This document shows, piece by piece, positions 7,970 to 16,098 of a DNA stretch of 34,258 nucleotides. The position numbers and the translations under genes were made by a program. Within the stretch, counting starts at the first letter, position 1. Each line of letters opens with the position of its first letter. The notes beneath the pieces are model-generated. The model had not been told where the DNA came from, ran no database searches, and was given only the letters and a program-made list of their open reading frames with translations. The DNA is taken from NCBI GenBank assembly GCA_964422615.1, contig CAYRBJ010000020.1, positions 1 through 34,258 of the forward strand, written 5' to 3'. Source of the DNA: DATLWN01 sp964422615. Lineage in GTDB: Bacteria > Pseudomonadota > Zetaproteobacteria > Mariprofundales > Mariprofundaceae.

Positions 7970-9151
7970 CTACAACCGGCGCTGCACGAGCTCGGACAGC
8001 TCCTCATCGTCCAGTTGGATCGGATTGGTCCGCATGCTGTTGCCGCGACTGCCTTTGACGATGCGCGGGAGATCCGCTGAGGTGACACCATAGGAAGACA
8101 GGCGCAGCATCGCCAGTTTCTCAGTCCAGTCGTCCAGCATATCCAGCAAAGACCGCCTCGCCTTCTCGTCATCCAGGTCGGGATTATCCAGCATGATACG
8201 CCCGGCCTCGGCATATTTGATCAGGGCCGGATTGCCGGGATCACGTGCCTGCATGCAAGCGATGTTCATGCGGCTTGCCTCATACACCAGGGTCCCGCAG
8301 ACCATTCCGTGCGGGATCGGGAAAAAGGCCCCGAGCGGCGAGGCAAGGCCATGCACCGAACCAAGGCCGGCATTGGCAAGCGTCAAACCGGAAAGTGATG
8401 ACGCATAGAGCATGCCGGTGCGCGCTTCAAGATCATCGCCATGCCTGACCGCTCGCAGCAAGCTGCCCCGCACCATGGCCATGCCGCTTGCCGCCAGGGC
8501 ATCGGTCATCGGACTGGCCCCGTTGGACACATAGGATTCCAGCAACTGGGTGAAAGCATCCATGCCACAGGCCGCGGTAACATCCGGCGGGCAGGACAGG
8601 GTCAGTTCCGGATCGAGGATGATATGGCGTGCCACCAGCAGTTCATGGCGGAAGGATTTCTTGAATCCACCCTCACCAAGCTCGGAAAGCACAGCATTCT
8701 TGCTGGATTCCCCTCCCGTCCCCGCCGTGGTCGGCACGGCGACGAACGGGGTCGACGGACCGCCAAAACTCCTGCCACGGCCGACGCCTTCCAGGTACTC
8801 GAGTACGGAATGCCCCAGTGGCAACAGGCCAGCGATGGCCTTTGCGGCATCCACGGCGCTGCCCCCGCCGATGGCCACCACGACATCCGCACCAAAACCC
8901 CGGAATTCGGCTACGGCCTCATCCACCACCGATGGGGAAGGCTCGCCTTCGATGCGCAGTTGCTGCAATTCAAACCGAGATTGAAGCCCTTCCCGCAGGG
9001 ACTGGCACAACGGCGAGTCATCGAAGGAACGGGCCCCGGTCACCAACAGCACGCGCGGACCGAAACCGTCCAGAATGCCGGTAAGTCCGGCCCGCATGCC
9101 GGCACCGAAATGGATGTGCGGACTAGCCGCAAAGCGGAATTCGGCAATCAT
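7970..9151 (-). CDS. Iron-type (group III) alcohol dehydrogenase, 393 aa
   Basis: An NAD(P)-dependent dehydrogenase of the Fe-ADH superfamily; the substrate cannot be told. The N-terminal Rossmann-like part has GGGSAVDAAKA (about 95-105) for the pyrophosphate, then VPTTAGTGGESS (139-150). In the helical C-terminal part the metal ligands of FucO (D196, H200, H263, H277) align with D198, Q202, H267 and H281, so one His is replaced by Gln within GMDAFTQLLE. The usual HPLG is SPLG. Both changes suggest a subgroup with altered metal use. Length is typical. An extended -10 promoter element lies upstream. It is divergent from the MFS gene. Confidence 0.9.
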   Translation of the reverse strand: MIAEFRFAASPHIHFGAGMRAGLTGILDGFGPRVLLVTGARSFDDSPLCQSLREGLQSRFELQQLRIEGEPSPSVVDEAVAEFRGFGADVVVAIGGGSAVDAAKAIAGLLPLGHSVLEYLEGVGRGRSFGGPSTPFVAVPTTAGTGGESSKNAVLSELGEGGFKKSFRHELLVARHIILDPELTLSCPPDVTAACGMDAFTQLLESYVSNGASPMTDALAASGMAMVRGSLLRAVRHGDDLEARTGMLYASSLSGLTLANAGLGSVHGLASPLGAFFPIPHGMVCGTLVYEASRMNIACMQARDPGNPALIKYAEAGRIMLDNPDLDDEKARRSLLDMLDDWTEKLAMLRLSSYGVTSADLPRIVKGSRGNSMRTNPIQLDDEELSELVQRRL

Positions 9152-9181
9152 GGCTATACCTCAGGGAACGACTTGCTGCAC

Positions 9182-9190
9182 AGTATATCA
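9182..9190 (-). promoter_or_regulatory. Extended -10 promoter element for the alcohol dehydrogenase gene
   Basis: On the minus strand TGATATACT (9190-9182) fits an extended -10 (TGn plus TATACT), about 31 bases before the ATG at 9151. No convincing -35 box is seen. GAGG precedes the start codon. Confidence 0.45.
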
Positions 9191-9267
9191 AACCTCGCGC
9201 ATGCATGGACGGTGATTCGGCCGCTACCAAACAAATGCATTGAACGTGAAGGCCCCATGCGCTATCC

Positions 9268-10527
9268 ATGCACCATCTCATGAGTCGACACAACCGAAAT
9301 GCAGGGACGCCGTCCCCCCGACATCACAGCGATGGGCAGCGCAACGGCCTGCCCACCGGCATCTGGGCGCTGGGGCTCGTATCACTGTGCATGGATACCT
9401 CCTCCGAGCTGATCCACAGCCTGCTGCCCGTCTTCATGGCCTCCGTGCTCGGCGCCAGCATGGCCACCATCGGCATCATCGAAGGCGTGGCCGAGGCGAC
9501 CGCCGCCATCACCCGCATCTTCTCGGGCGTGTTGAGCGACTGGCTTGGCCGGCGCAAGGCCCTGGTGGTGCTCGGTTACGGCCTGTCGACGCTGACCAAG
9601 CCGATCTTCCCGCTGGCCACCAGCATCGGCTGGGTCTTCGGCGCTCGCTTCGCCGACCGGGTCGGCAAGGGCATCCGCACCGCACCGCGCGATGCCCTGG
9701 TCGCGGATCTGGTGCCGGCCCGGCTGCGTGGGGCTGCCTACGGATTGCGCCAGGCGTTGGATTCGGTCGGCGCCTTTCTCGGGCCCATGCTGGCGCTGCT
9801 GGGCATGCTGCTCTTGGCCGACCATATCCAGTCGGTGTTGTGGATCGCGGTCATCCCGGCCGTCATCGCGGTACTGCTGCTGATCTTCGCCGTGCGCGAG
9901 CCTGAACGAAAGCGAAAGGCATCGGTCAACGTGCAAAAAGCGCCGATCCGGGCAGCGGAAATCCGCCGCCTTCCTGCCGATTTCTGGCTGGTGGTGCTGC
10001 TCGGATCGGTATTCACGATGGCCCGTTTCAGCGAGGCCTTCCTGGTCCTGCGCGCCCAGAGCGTGCATCTGGCCCTGGCCTATATACCGCTGGTGATGGT
10101 GATCATGAATGTGGTGTACGCCGCCGTATCCTATCCGGCCGGTCTGGCTGCCGATCGCCTGCCCCGCCGTACCCTGCTGCTGACGGGGCTGGCCATGCTG
10201 ATCCTGGCCGATCTGGTGCTGGCCCTGGCGACGACGCCGCTGGCCGTGTTTGCCGGCGTGAGCCTGTGGGGGCTGCATATGGGCATCACCCAGGGCCTGT
10301 TTGCCAAGCTGGTGGCCGACAGTGCTCCGGGCGATTTGCGCGGTACGGCCTTCGGCCTGTACAACCTGATCAACGGCCTGGCCCTGTTGCTGGCAAGCGC
10401 CTTGGCCGGGCTACTGTGGGACCTGATCGGCCCGGCCGCCACGTTCATCGCCGGCGGCGGCTTCGCCGTCATCGCCACCCTGGGCATCCTGTTCCATCGC
10501 AGACAGCCGCAGCTGCCTGCCACCTAG
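9268..10527 (+). CDS. MFS transporter, 12 predicted membrane helices, 419 aa
   Basis: A secondary transporter of the major facilitator superfamily; the substrate is unknown. After a polar N-terminus of about 30 residues, alternating hydrophobic helices run to the C-terminus. The loop 2-3 MFS signature is present as SDWLGRRKALVVLGYGLS, and a second basic motif DRVGKGIRTAPRDAL lies after helix 4. The central cytoplasmic loop is basic (EPERKRKASV). The equivalent loop in the second half has ADRLPRRTLLL. The start could be ATG 9268 or ATG 9280; neither has a clear ribosome binding site. The gene ends 7 bases from the convergent purA stop. Confidence 0.88.
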   Translation: MHHLMSRHNRNAGTPSPRHHSDGQRNGLPTGIWALGLVSLCMDTSSELIHSLLPVFMASVLGASMATIGIIEGVAEATAAITRIFSGVLSDWLGRRKALVVLGYGLSTLTKPIFPLATSIGWVFGARFADRVGKGIRTAPRDALVADLVPARLRGAAYGLRQALDSVGAFLGPMLALLGMLLLADHIQSVLWIAVIPAVIAVLLLIFAVREPERKRKASVNVQKAPIRAAEIRRLPADFWLVVLLGSVFTMARFSEAFLVLRAQSVHLALAYIPLVMVIMNVVYAAVSYPAGLAADRLPRRTLLLTGLAMLILADLVLALATTPLAVFAGVSLWGLHMGITQGLFAKLVADSAPGDLRGTAFGLYNLINGLALLLASALAGLLWDLIGPAATFIAGGGFAVIATLGILFHRRQPQLPAT

Positions 10528-10534
10528 CGCAGAC

Positions 10535-11827
10535 TTACAGGCGACAGACGTGCTCCCGGTCCGGCCCGGTGGAAAGCATCTTGATCGGACACTCGCAGAC
10601 CTCCTCGATCCGCTGCAACAATGCATGGGCGTTTTTCGGCAGGTCAGAGAAATCGGTCGCTCCGAACGTCGACTCATTCCAGCCCGGCAGGGTTTCGTAG
10701 ATCGGCTCACAGGATTCGAGCACCTGGGCATCGGCGGGAATCGACTCCACACGCGAGCCGTTGAGCTCGTAGCCCACGCACAGCTTCACCGCCGGCATCT
10801 TGTCGAGCACATCCAGCTTGGTGATGGCCAGACCCGTGACGCCGCTGATGCGCACCGCATGCCTGACCACGACGGCATCGAACCAGCCCGTGCGGCGTGG
10901 TCGCCCGGTCGTGGAACCGAACTCCTGCCCGACCTCGGCCATATGCTTGCCGGCCGGATCGAGCAGGTCGATGCCATTGTACAGCTCGGTCGGGAACGGC
11001 CCGGCCCCGACGCGCGTCGTGTAGGCCTTGGCAATGCCCAGTACTTCGTCGACCCGGTTCGGGCCGACGCCGAGCCCAGCCAGGGCGGCACCGGACAGGG
11101 TGTTCGATGAGGTGACGTAAGGATACGTGCCATGATCGACGTCCAGCATCGACCCCTGCGCCCCCTCGAACAGGATGCGCGCACCCTGGTGTGCCTTCTG
11201 GTCCAGGATCAGCGGCACGTCGGCCGCCATCGGCAGCAACCGCTCACGGGCAAGTTTCAGGCAGGCATCCACGTCCTCGTGGGACACCGCGACCGCCCCG
11301 AGCAGTTCGGTCAACAGGAAATTGGTGTAATGCAGATTCTCCTGGATGCGCTGGTCCAGGTCCCGGGAGACCACATCGATCAGGCGGATGCCGCGACGGG
11401 CCACCTTGTCCTCGTAGGCTGGGCCGATGCCGCGGCCGGTGGTGCCGATCTTGGCCTTGCCCTTGGCCGCCGCCTCGCGGGCCGCATCCAGGGCTCTGTG
11501 ATAGGGCAGGATCAGCTGGCAGCGATCGGAGATCCGCAGGCGCTCGTTCACCGGCACACCGGCATCGAGCAGTGTATCCATCTCGTTGACCAACTCCTGC
11601 GGATCCACCACCGTGCCGTTGCCGATCAGACTCAGCACATTGGCATGCAGGATGCCCGAAGGGATGTGGTGCAACACGGTTTTCCTACCCCCGATCACCA
11701 GCGTATGCCCGGCATTGGGGCCGCCCTGGAAACGGGCGACGACATCCATCTGTGGTGCGAGCAGATCGACGATCTTGCCCTTGCCCTCATCACCCCACTG
11801 GATGCCGATTGCCACGATATTGACCAT
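10535..11827 (-). CDS. purA: Adenylosuccinate synthetase, 430 aa
   Basis: It makes adenylosuccinate from IMP, aspartate and GTP, the first step from IMP to AMP. The GTP-binding P-loop GDEGKGK is at 12-18 with catalytic D13, and H41 lies in GPNAGHT, both as in E. coli. GTTGRGIGPAYEDK, the IMP-binding GAQGSMLDVDHGTYP and the C-terminal LSTGPDR are all intact. Length is standard. The start ATG is 9 bases after the hisZ stop, so it is the last gene of a serA-hisZ-purA unit. hisZ next to purA is a common gammaproteobacterial arrangement. Confidence 0.97.
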   Translation of the reverse strand: MVNIVAIGIQWGDEGKGKIVDLLAPQMDVVARFQGGPNAGHTLVIGGRKTVLHHIPSGILHANVLSLIGNGTVVDPQELVNEMDTLLDAGVPVNERLRISDRCQLILPYHRALDAAREAAAKGKAKIGTTGRGIGPAYEDKVARRGIRLIDVVSRDLDQRIQENLHYTNFLLTELLGAVAVSHEDVDACLKLARERLLPMAADVPLILDQKAHQGARILFEGAQGSMLDVDHGTYPYVTSSNTLSGAALAGLGVGPNRVDEVLGIAKAYTTRVGAGPFPTELYNGIDLLDPAGKHMAEVGQEFGSTTGRPRRTGWFDAVVVRHAVRISGVTGLAITKLDVLDKMPAVKLCVGYELNGSRVESIPADAQVLESCEPIYETLPGWNESTFGATDFSDLPKNAHALLQRIEEVCECPIKMLSTGPDREHVCRL

Positions 11828-11836
11828 AACGAACCC

Positions 11837-12814
11837 CTATTCCTGCAGGGCGCCGGTATCCAGCCAGCGCCATAAATCGCATGAGAATCCGGTCGCTGGC
11901 ATGTCGCGGCCATGCGTCTTCATCATGTCATCATACCGGCCGCCATCGATCAGGGCCCGGGGCGCACCGGCGGCGAACCCCGCAAACACGATGCCGCTGT
12001 GATACAGAAAGTGCGGCACCAGTCCCGCATCCACGCGGATCTCCAATTCCTGATGCAGGCGGGCGCGCACCGCCTGTGCCAGATGCAGCAATTCATCGAC
12101 GGCCAGGGCCACGTCACCACCCAGCGGCCGGGCAACATCCTGCAACCAGGCATCCCCGGCCTCGCCGGTGGCCAGGGCCATCAGGGCCCTGACATGCGTT
12201 TCCGGCAGCGGATCATCGGCCAACAGTCGCATGATATCCTCCGGCGAGCGCCGTGCCAGCAACCTGGCCCAGGTGTCCAGCGATTGGCGGCTGCCGGCAA
12301 GCAGCGCCCGAATCAGCCCCATGTGTCCGACCTGGATCACCGGTCGTGCGAAACCGGCCACGCGCATGGCCATCGCCGCCAGGTGGATCACTTCCACATC
12401 GGCGTCGACCCCCGCCTCCCCCATCAATTCCAGGCCGGTCTGCCACTGCTGGCGTGCCCCGGTGCCGCTGTCGGGGCGTGCCGTCATCACCATACCGGAA
12501 TAGCACAACCTCAATACCTTCTCATGCATCAGACGCGTGGCGGCGATGCGTGCGATCTGCGGCGTCATGTCCGGGCGGATGGCCAGCACGCCCGCACCCG
12601 CCGGATCGGAGAACACGATCATCTCGTCGCCCAGATACATGCCCGCACCCGAATTCAGCGTGGCCGGCCGCTCCACCAGGGGAGGAATCACCTCCTCGAA
12701 TCCGGCATCGGCGAACAGATCCAGCAATCGTCGCTGCAGTCGGCGCAGGGCCTTCGCCCGCTCGCCGAAGGCCTCGGTGACACCGATGATCGGCCGCATG
12801 TCCGGGCCGTTCAT
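11837..12814 (-). CDS. hisZ: ATP phosphoribosyltransferase regulatory subunit HisZ, 325 aa
   Basis: A class II aminoacyl-tRNA-synthetase-like paralogue of HisRS that forms a hetero-octamer with short-form HisG and gives it feedback control by histidine. The N-terminal part has the HisRS-like motif 2 region (SDPAGAGVLAIRPDMTPQIAR). The later RQQWQTGLELMGEAGVDADVEV fits HisZ. GGRYDDMM near residue 292 is the conserved HisA-like motif. The protein stops soon after with no anticodon-binding domain, which separates it from HisRS. At 325 residues it is shorter than many HisZ (about 380-390). It implies a short HisG elsewhere in the genome. The ATG overlaps the serA TGA (ATGA), indicating translational coupling. 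Confidence 0.92.
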   Translation of the reverse strand: MNGPDMRPIIGVTEAFGERAKALRRLQRRLLDLFADAGFEEVIPPLVERPATLNSGAGMYLGDEMIVFSDPAGAGVLAIRPDMTPQIARIAATRLMHEKVLRLCYSGMVMTARPDSGTGARQQWQTGLELMGEAGVDADVEVIHLAAMAMRVAGFARPVIQVGHMGLIRALLAGSRQSLDTWARLLARRSPEDIMRLLADDPLPETHVRALMALATGEAGDAWLQDVARPLGGDVALAVDELLHLAQAVRARLHQELEIRVDAGLVPHFLYHSGIVFAGFAAGAPRALIDGGRYDDMMKTHGRDMPATGFSCDLWRWLDTGALQE

Positions 12815-14397
12815 GCCTTCAGCTCCAGATAACGCACATCGATGATGTTCGGCAACTCGTGCAAGGTCCCCATGACCTTTTCCGGAGGACGCGAATCGAC
12901 GGTGACCAGGGCAATGGCCGAAGCCATGTCCGGATTGCGGCCAAGGCGGAAATCGCCAATGTTGATCTCAGAGGCCGCCAGCGCCGCCCCGATACCGGCA
13001 ACCACGCCCGGGCGATCGTAGTTTCTCACGAACAACATACGGCCTTCCGGTGCCATTTCGATCTCGCAACTATCGATACTGATCAGGCGCGGACGCACGC
13101 CATCGAACACGGTGCCGGCCACGCTGTGACGGCCGGCATCGCCCTCCAATTCGACACGAATCTGGCTATGGAAATGTTCCGAACGCTCGCTGGCCGATTC
13201 ATCCACGACGATACCGCGTTCCTTGGCCAGCATCATGGCGTTGACCGCATTGACATCCTCCATGCTCTCGGAAAGCAAGCCCTGCAGCGTGGCATTGATC
13301 AGTGGTTTGCGGTTCAAGCCCGCTGCCTGTCCCTCGAAATGCACCGCCACGCGTGTATAGCCGGGGCTGAGAATCTGACCCAGCAACTGGCCCAGACGGC
13401 GACAAAGAAGAAGGTACGGCGTCAGCACCCTCGTCTCCTCCTCACTCAGGGACGGAACGTTGACGGCGTTGCGTACCGTGCCTTGCAACAGGAAATCGGC
13501 CATCTGTTCGGCCACCTGTACCGCCACGTTTTCCTGCGCCTCGTCGGTCGAGGCCCCGATGTGCGGCGTACAGCTGACATTCTCGAGCGCGAACAGTGGA
13601 TTCTCCTTCGCCGGCTCCTGCGCGAACACATCCAGGGCGGCGGCACGCAAATGCCCGGATTGGCAGGCCTCGAACAGCGCTGTCTCGTCGACGATGCCTC
13701 CGCGCGCGCAATTGACGAGGATAGCACCCTTTTTCATGCGGGAGAGGATATCGGCATCAATCAGGTTGCGCGTCGCATCGACGAGCGGGACATGGATGGT
13801 CAGCACGTCAACGATCTCGACCAACGCCTCGACCGACTCGACCTTGTGCACGCCCATGGCCTCGGCCCGCTCGTTGCTGATGAACGGATCGTAGACATGG
13901 ACCGCCATGTGCAGGCCCTTGAGCCGGTCACAGACGATGGCACCGATGTTGCCGGCACCGATGACGCCCGCCTTCTTGCCCGTCAGTTCCATGCCCATGA
14001 AGCGGTTCTTCTCCCACTTGCCGGCCTTGGTGGAGGTGCTGGCCTGCGGAATCTGGCGGGCAGCGGCCAGCAGGTGCGCGATGGCCAGTTCCGCGGTGGT
14101 CACCGTGTTGCCGAACGGTGTGTTCATCACGATGATGCCGCGCCGAGAACAGGCTGGCACATCGACATTGTCCACGCCGATGCCTGCGCGACCGATGACG
14201 CGCACACGGCCGGCGGCATCGAGCAGCTTGCCCTTCAGTTTGGTGGCGGAACGGACAGCAATACCGTCATAGTTTTCGGCGATTGCCAGCTTTTCCTCAT
14301 CGGACAGCCCCGGCCGGTAATCGACCTCAATGCCGCGGGCACGGAAGACCTCGACGGCCCGCTCGCTCATTTTGTCGGCAATCCACACCTTAGGCAT
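12811..14397 (-). CDS. serA: D-3-phosphoglycerate dehydrogenase, long form with ACT domain, 528 aa
   Basis: It oxidises 3-phosphoglycerate to phosphohydroxypyruvate with NAD, the first step of serine synthesis. The Rossmann motif GAGNIG is at 147-152 and the catalytic set is R232, E261 and H279 (TPHIGAS). About residues 310-450 form the intervening substrate-binding (ASB) domain of the long type, and about 455-528 an ACT domain with VRNYDRPGVVAGIGAAL, the usual site of serine feedback. I chose ATG 14397 because GGGGGAG precedes it by six bases; the frame is open to 14424 upstream without family similarity. It overlaps hisZ by four bases. serC lies just upstream in the same direction but has a separate promoter. 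Confidence 0.95.
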   Translation of the reverse strand: MPKVWIADKMSERAVEVFRARGIEVDYRPGLSDEEKLAIAENYDGIAVRSATKLKGKLLDAAGRVRVIGRAGIGVDNVDVPACSRRGIIVMNTPFGNTVTTAELAIAHLLAAARQIPQASTSTKAGKWEKNRFMGMELTGKKAGVIGAGNIGAIVCDRLKGLHMAVHVYDPFISNERAEAMGVHKVESVEALVEIVDVLTIHVPLVDATRNLIDADILSRMKKGAILVNCARGGIVDETALFEACQSGHLRAAALDVFAQEPAKENPLFALENVSCTPHIGASTDEAQENVAVQVAEQMADFLLQGTVRNAVNVPSLSEEETRVLTPYLLLCRRLGQLLGQILSPGYTRVAVHFEGQAAGLNRKPLINATLQGLLSESMEDVNAVNAMMLAKERGIVVDESASERSEHFHSQIRVELEGDAGRHSVAGTVFDGVRPRLISIDSCEIEMAPEGRMLFVRNYDRPGVVAGIGAALAASEINIGDFRLGRNPDMASAIALVTVDSRPPEKVMGTLHELPNIIDVRYLELKA

Positions 14398-14454
14398 CAG
14401 ACACTCCCCCGTTTCGTTCCACATTCGCTCCGCATTCTTTATCGGACTTTGGGG

Positions 14455-14476
14455 AAACGATTTCCCAGAATCGTTT
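14455..14476 (-). promoter_or_regulatory. Hairpin in the serA leader
   Basis: AAACGATT (14455-14462) and AATCGTTT (14469-14476) form a perfect 8-bp stem with a 6-base loop, in the roughly 190-base 5' leader between the serA promoter and its start. It has no T-run, so it is not an intrinsic terminator. A further related GAAACGATCG lies nearby at about 14500. A regulatory role is possible but unproven. Confidence 0.35.
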
Positions 14477-14594
14477 GGACAGGCTTCAGAGAGCGTTCTG
14501 AAACGATCGCCAGGCGGGTAGAGAGAACGCGCTGCTCAGTCACGGGAGGCACTCCAAACGGTCATTCGCGCACCCGCAACCGGAGTGCGCAAGC

Positions 14595-14622
14595 ATACTA
14601 TAGGGGCTGCCCTTTAGGTCAA
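14595..14622 (-). promoter_or_regulatory. Sigma70 promoter for serA-hisZ-purA
   Basis: On the minus strand -35 TTGACC (14617-14622) and -10 TAGTAT (14595-14600) are separated by 16 bases. Transcription would start near 14588. This leaves a leader of about 190 bases before serA, which is long for a housekeeping gene. The rest of the 334-base serC-serA gap (14398-14731) shows no gene. Confidence 0.55.
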
Positions 14623-14707
14623 ATCGGGCGGAACCGAAACAGCGTAAAACGACCGGGAATCCTGCCAACGACACTTGGCCCCGGTTCGCGGTCAATCGGA
14701 CGGAAAA

Positions 14708-14745
14708 TGTTCAAAGCAGCATCCCATGTTATCACCGGCTGCTTT
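14708..14745 (-). terminator. Weak candidate terminator at the end of serC
   Basis: AAAGCAGC (14738-14745 on the minus strand) pairs with GCTGCTTT (14713-14720) across a 17-base loop that includes the serC stop codon. Downstream is only moderately T-rich (GAACATTTT), so termination may be inefficient. Confidence 0.3.
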
Positions 14746-15811
14746 CGAACTCCTGCATATATGCCACCAGCGCATCCACGCCCTCTTCCGGCATCGCGTT
14801 ATAGATGCTGGCGCGCATGCCGCCGACGGAACGGTGCCCCTTGAGCGTCAGCAACCCCCTTTCGGCAGCGCCCTTGAGGAACTCCGCATCGAGATCGGGG
14901 TTGGCCAGCGTGAACGGCACATTCATCCAGGAACGGGCGTTGTTGGCCACAGGACTGGCGTAGAAATCGCTGCCATCGATCACGGCATAGAGCTTGTCGG
15001 CCTTACGTTTGTTGACCGTTGCCATCGCTTCCAGGCCGCCCCGCTGCTTGAGCCACCCAAAGACCAGTCCCGCGATATACCAGCCGTAGGTCGGCGGCGT
15101 GTTGTACATCGACTCGTTCTCGGCGTGGACCGCATAGTTGAACATGGTCGGCGTATTCGCCGCGGCCTTGCCCAGCAGATCCTCGCGGATAATGACGATG
15201 CACAGGCCGGCAGGTCCGATGTTCTTCTGCGCACCGGCATAGATCATGCCGAACCTGGAGACATCGATCGGGCGCGACAGGATGGTGGATGACATGTCCG
15301 CCACAAGCGGCACATCGCCCGTTTCCGGGATATAATCGAACTCGACGCCGCCGATGGTCTCGTTCGGCGTGTAGTGCACATAGGCCGCGTCGGGATTCAG
15401 TGTCAGCGACGCCTGCGTCGGCACGGTCGTGAAACCACCCTCGGAGGTGTCGGCGGCGAGATGGACGGCGCAGTAGCGCTTGGCCTCTGCAATCGCCTTC
15501 TTCGACCACATGCCGGTGTTGAGGTAATCGGCGCCGGCTTTATCGCCCAGCAGGTTCAGCGGAATCATGGCAAACTGGGAAGAGGCGCCGCCCTGCAGAA
15601 AGAGCACCCTGTAGTTGTCGGGAATCGCCATCAGATCGCGCAGATCCTGCTCAGCCTTGGTTGCGATGGACATGAACTCCTTGCCGCGATGACTCATCTC
15701 CATCACCGACATGCCCGAGCCGTTCCAATCCGGCATCTCCTGCTGCGCACGCTCGATCACGGCGGTCGGCAACATGGCCGGTCCTGCGCTGAAATTGAAC
15801 TTTCTTGCCAT
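14732..15811 (-). CDS. serC: Phosphoserine aminotransferase, 359 aa
   Basis: A PLP-dependent class V aminotransferase that converts phosphohydroxypyruvate plus glutamate to phosphoserine. It also acts on the analogous intermediate in pyridoxal phosphate synthesis. The N-terminal FNFSAGPAMLP and the HRGKEF segment are family hallmarks. GGASSQFA (about 74-81) binds the cofactor phosphate. K196 in GAQKNIGPAG is the Schiff-base lysine. HRSVGGMRASIYNA near the C-terminus is the conserved substrate-phosphate site. Length is normal. With serA downstream it supplies two of the three serine-pathway enzymes; serB is not in the window. Confidence 0.97.
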   Translation of the reverse strand: MARKFNFSAGPAMLPTAVIERAQQEMPDWNGSGMSVMEMSHRGKEFMSIATKAEQDLRDLMAIPDNYRVLFLQGGASSQFAMIPLNLLGDKAGADYLNTGMWSKKAIAEAKRYCAVHLAADTSEGGFTTVPTQASLTLNPDAAYVHYTPNETIGGVEFDYIPETGDVPLVADMSSTILSRPIDVSRFGMIYAGAQKNIGPAGLCIVIIREDLLGKAAANTPTMFNYAVHAENESMYNTPPTYGWYIAGLVFGWLKQRGGLEAMATVNKRKADKLYAVIDGSDFYASPVANNARSWMNVPFTLANPDLDAEFLKGAAERGLLTLKGHRSVGGMRASIYNAMPEEGVDALVAYMQEFESSR

Positions 15812-15851
15812 GGTTAACGCGTCCTCTTACCGGGAATTCAGAATGCGGTGG

Positions 15852-15880
15852 AAGATAGCCTGATAGTGGCGATTCCTCAA
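15852..15880 (-). promoter_or_regulatory. Sigma70 promoter for serC
   Basis: On the minus strand -35 TTGAGG (15875-15880) and -10 TATCTT (15852-15857) have a 17-base spacer. The leader to the serC ATG at 15811 would be about 35 bases. The rest of the 287-base serC-rnd gap holds no gene I can support. Confidence 0.5.
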
Positions 15881-16098
15881 TGAGCGAAAATAAAAAGGTT
15901 ACCCCCGAATACATTCAAAACGTGGATATCTGAGCCGCTCGTCCCGATCGTGCGGACGTGTCCGGATACACCTACATCGACACCCCCGGATCGGCTTGCC
16001 GAAGCATGCAACGCCATGCGCGTCCATGAGCAGAATGCACGGCGTGCTGGTGGTGCAAGCTGGTATCCTCGGCAATCCTTGGTAGTCTGCGCTCGATC

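Noticed and set aside
9382..10278. Minus-strand frame of 298 codons inside the MFS gene
   Set aside because: Gln/His/Gly-rich composition is the reverse-complement signature of membrane-helix codons; no supporting motif.
12859..14844. Plus-strand frame of 661 codons running through the serA gene region
   Set aside because: It is antisense to serA, whose identity is certain from catalytic residues. The translated product is low-complexity His/Arg/Gly-rich with no family pattern, typical of high-GC antisense frames.
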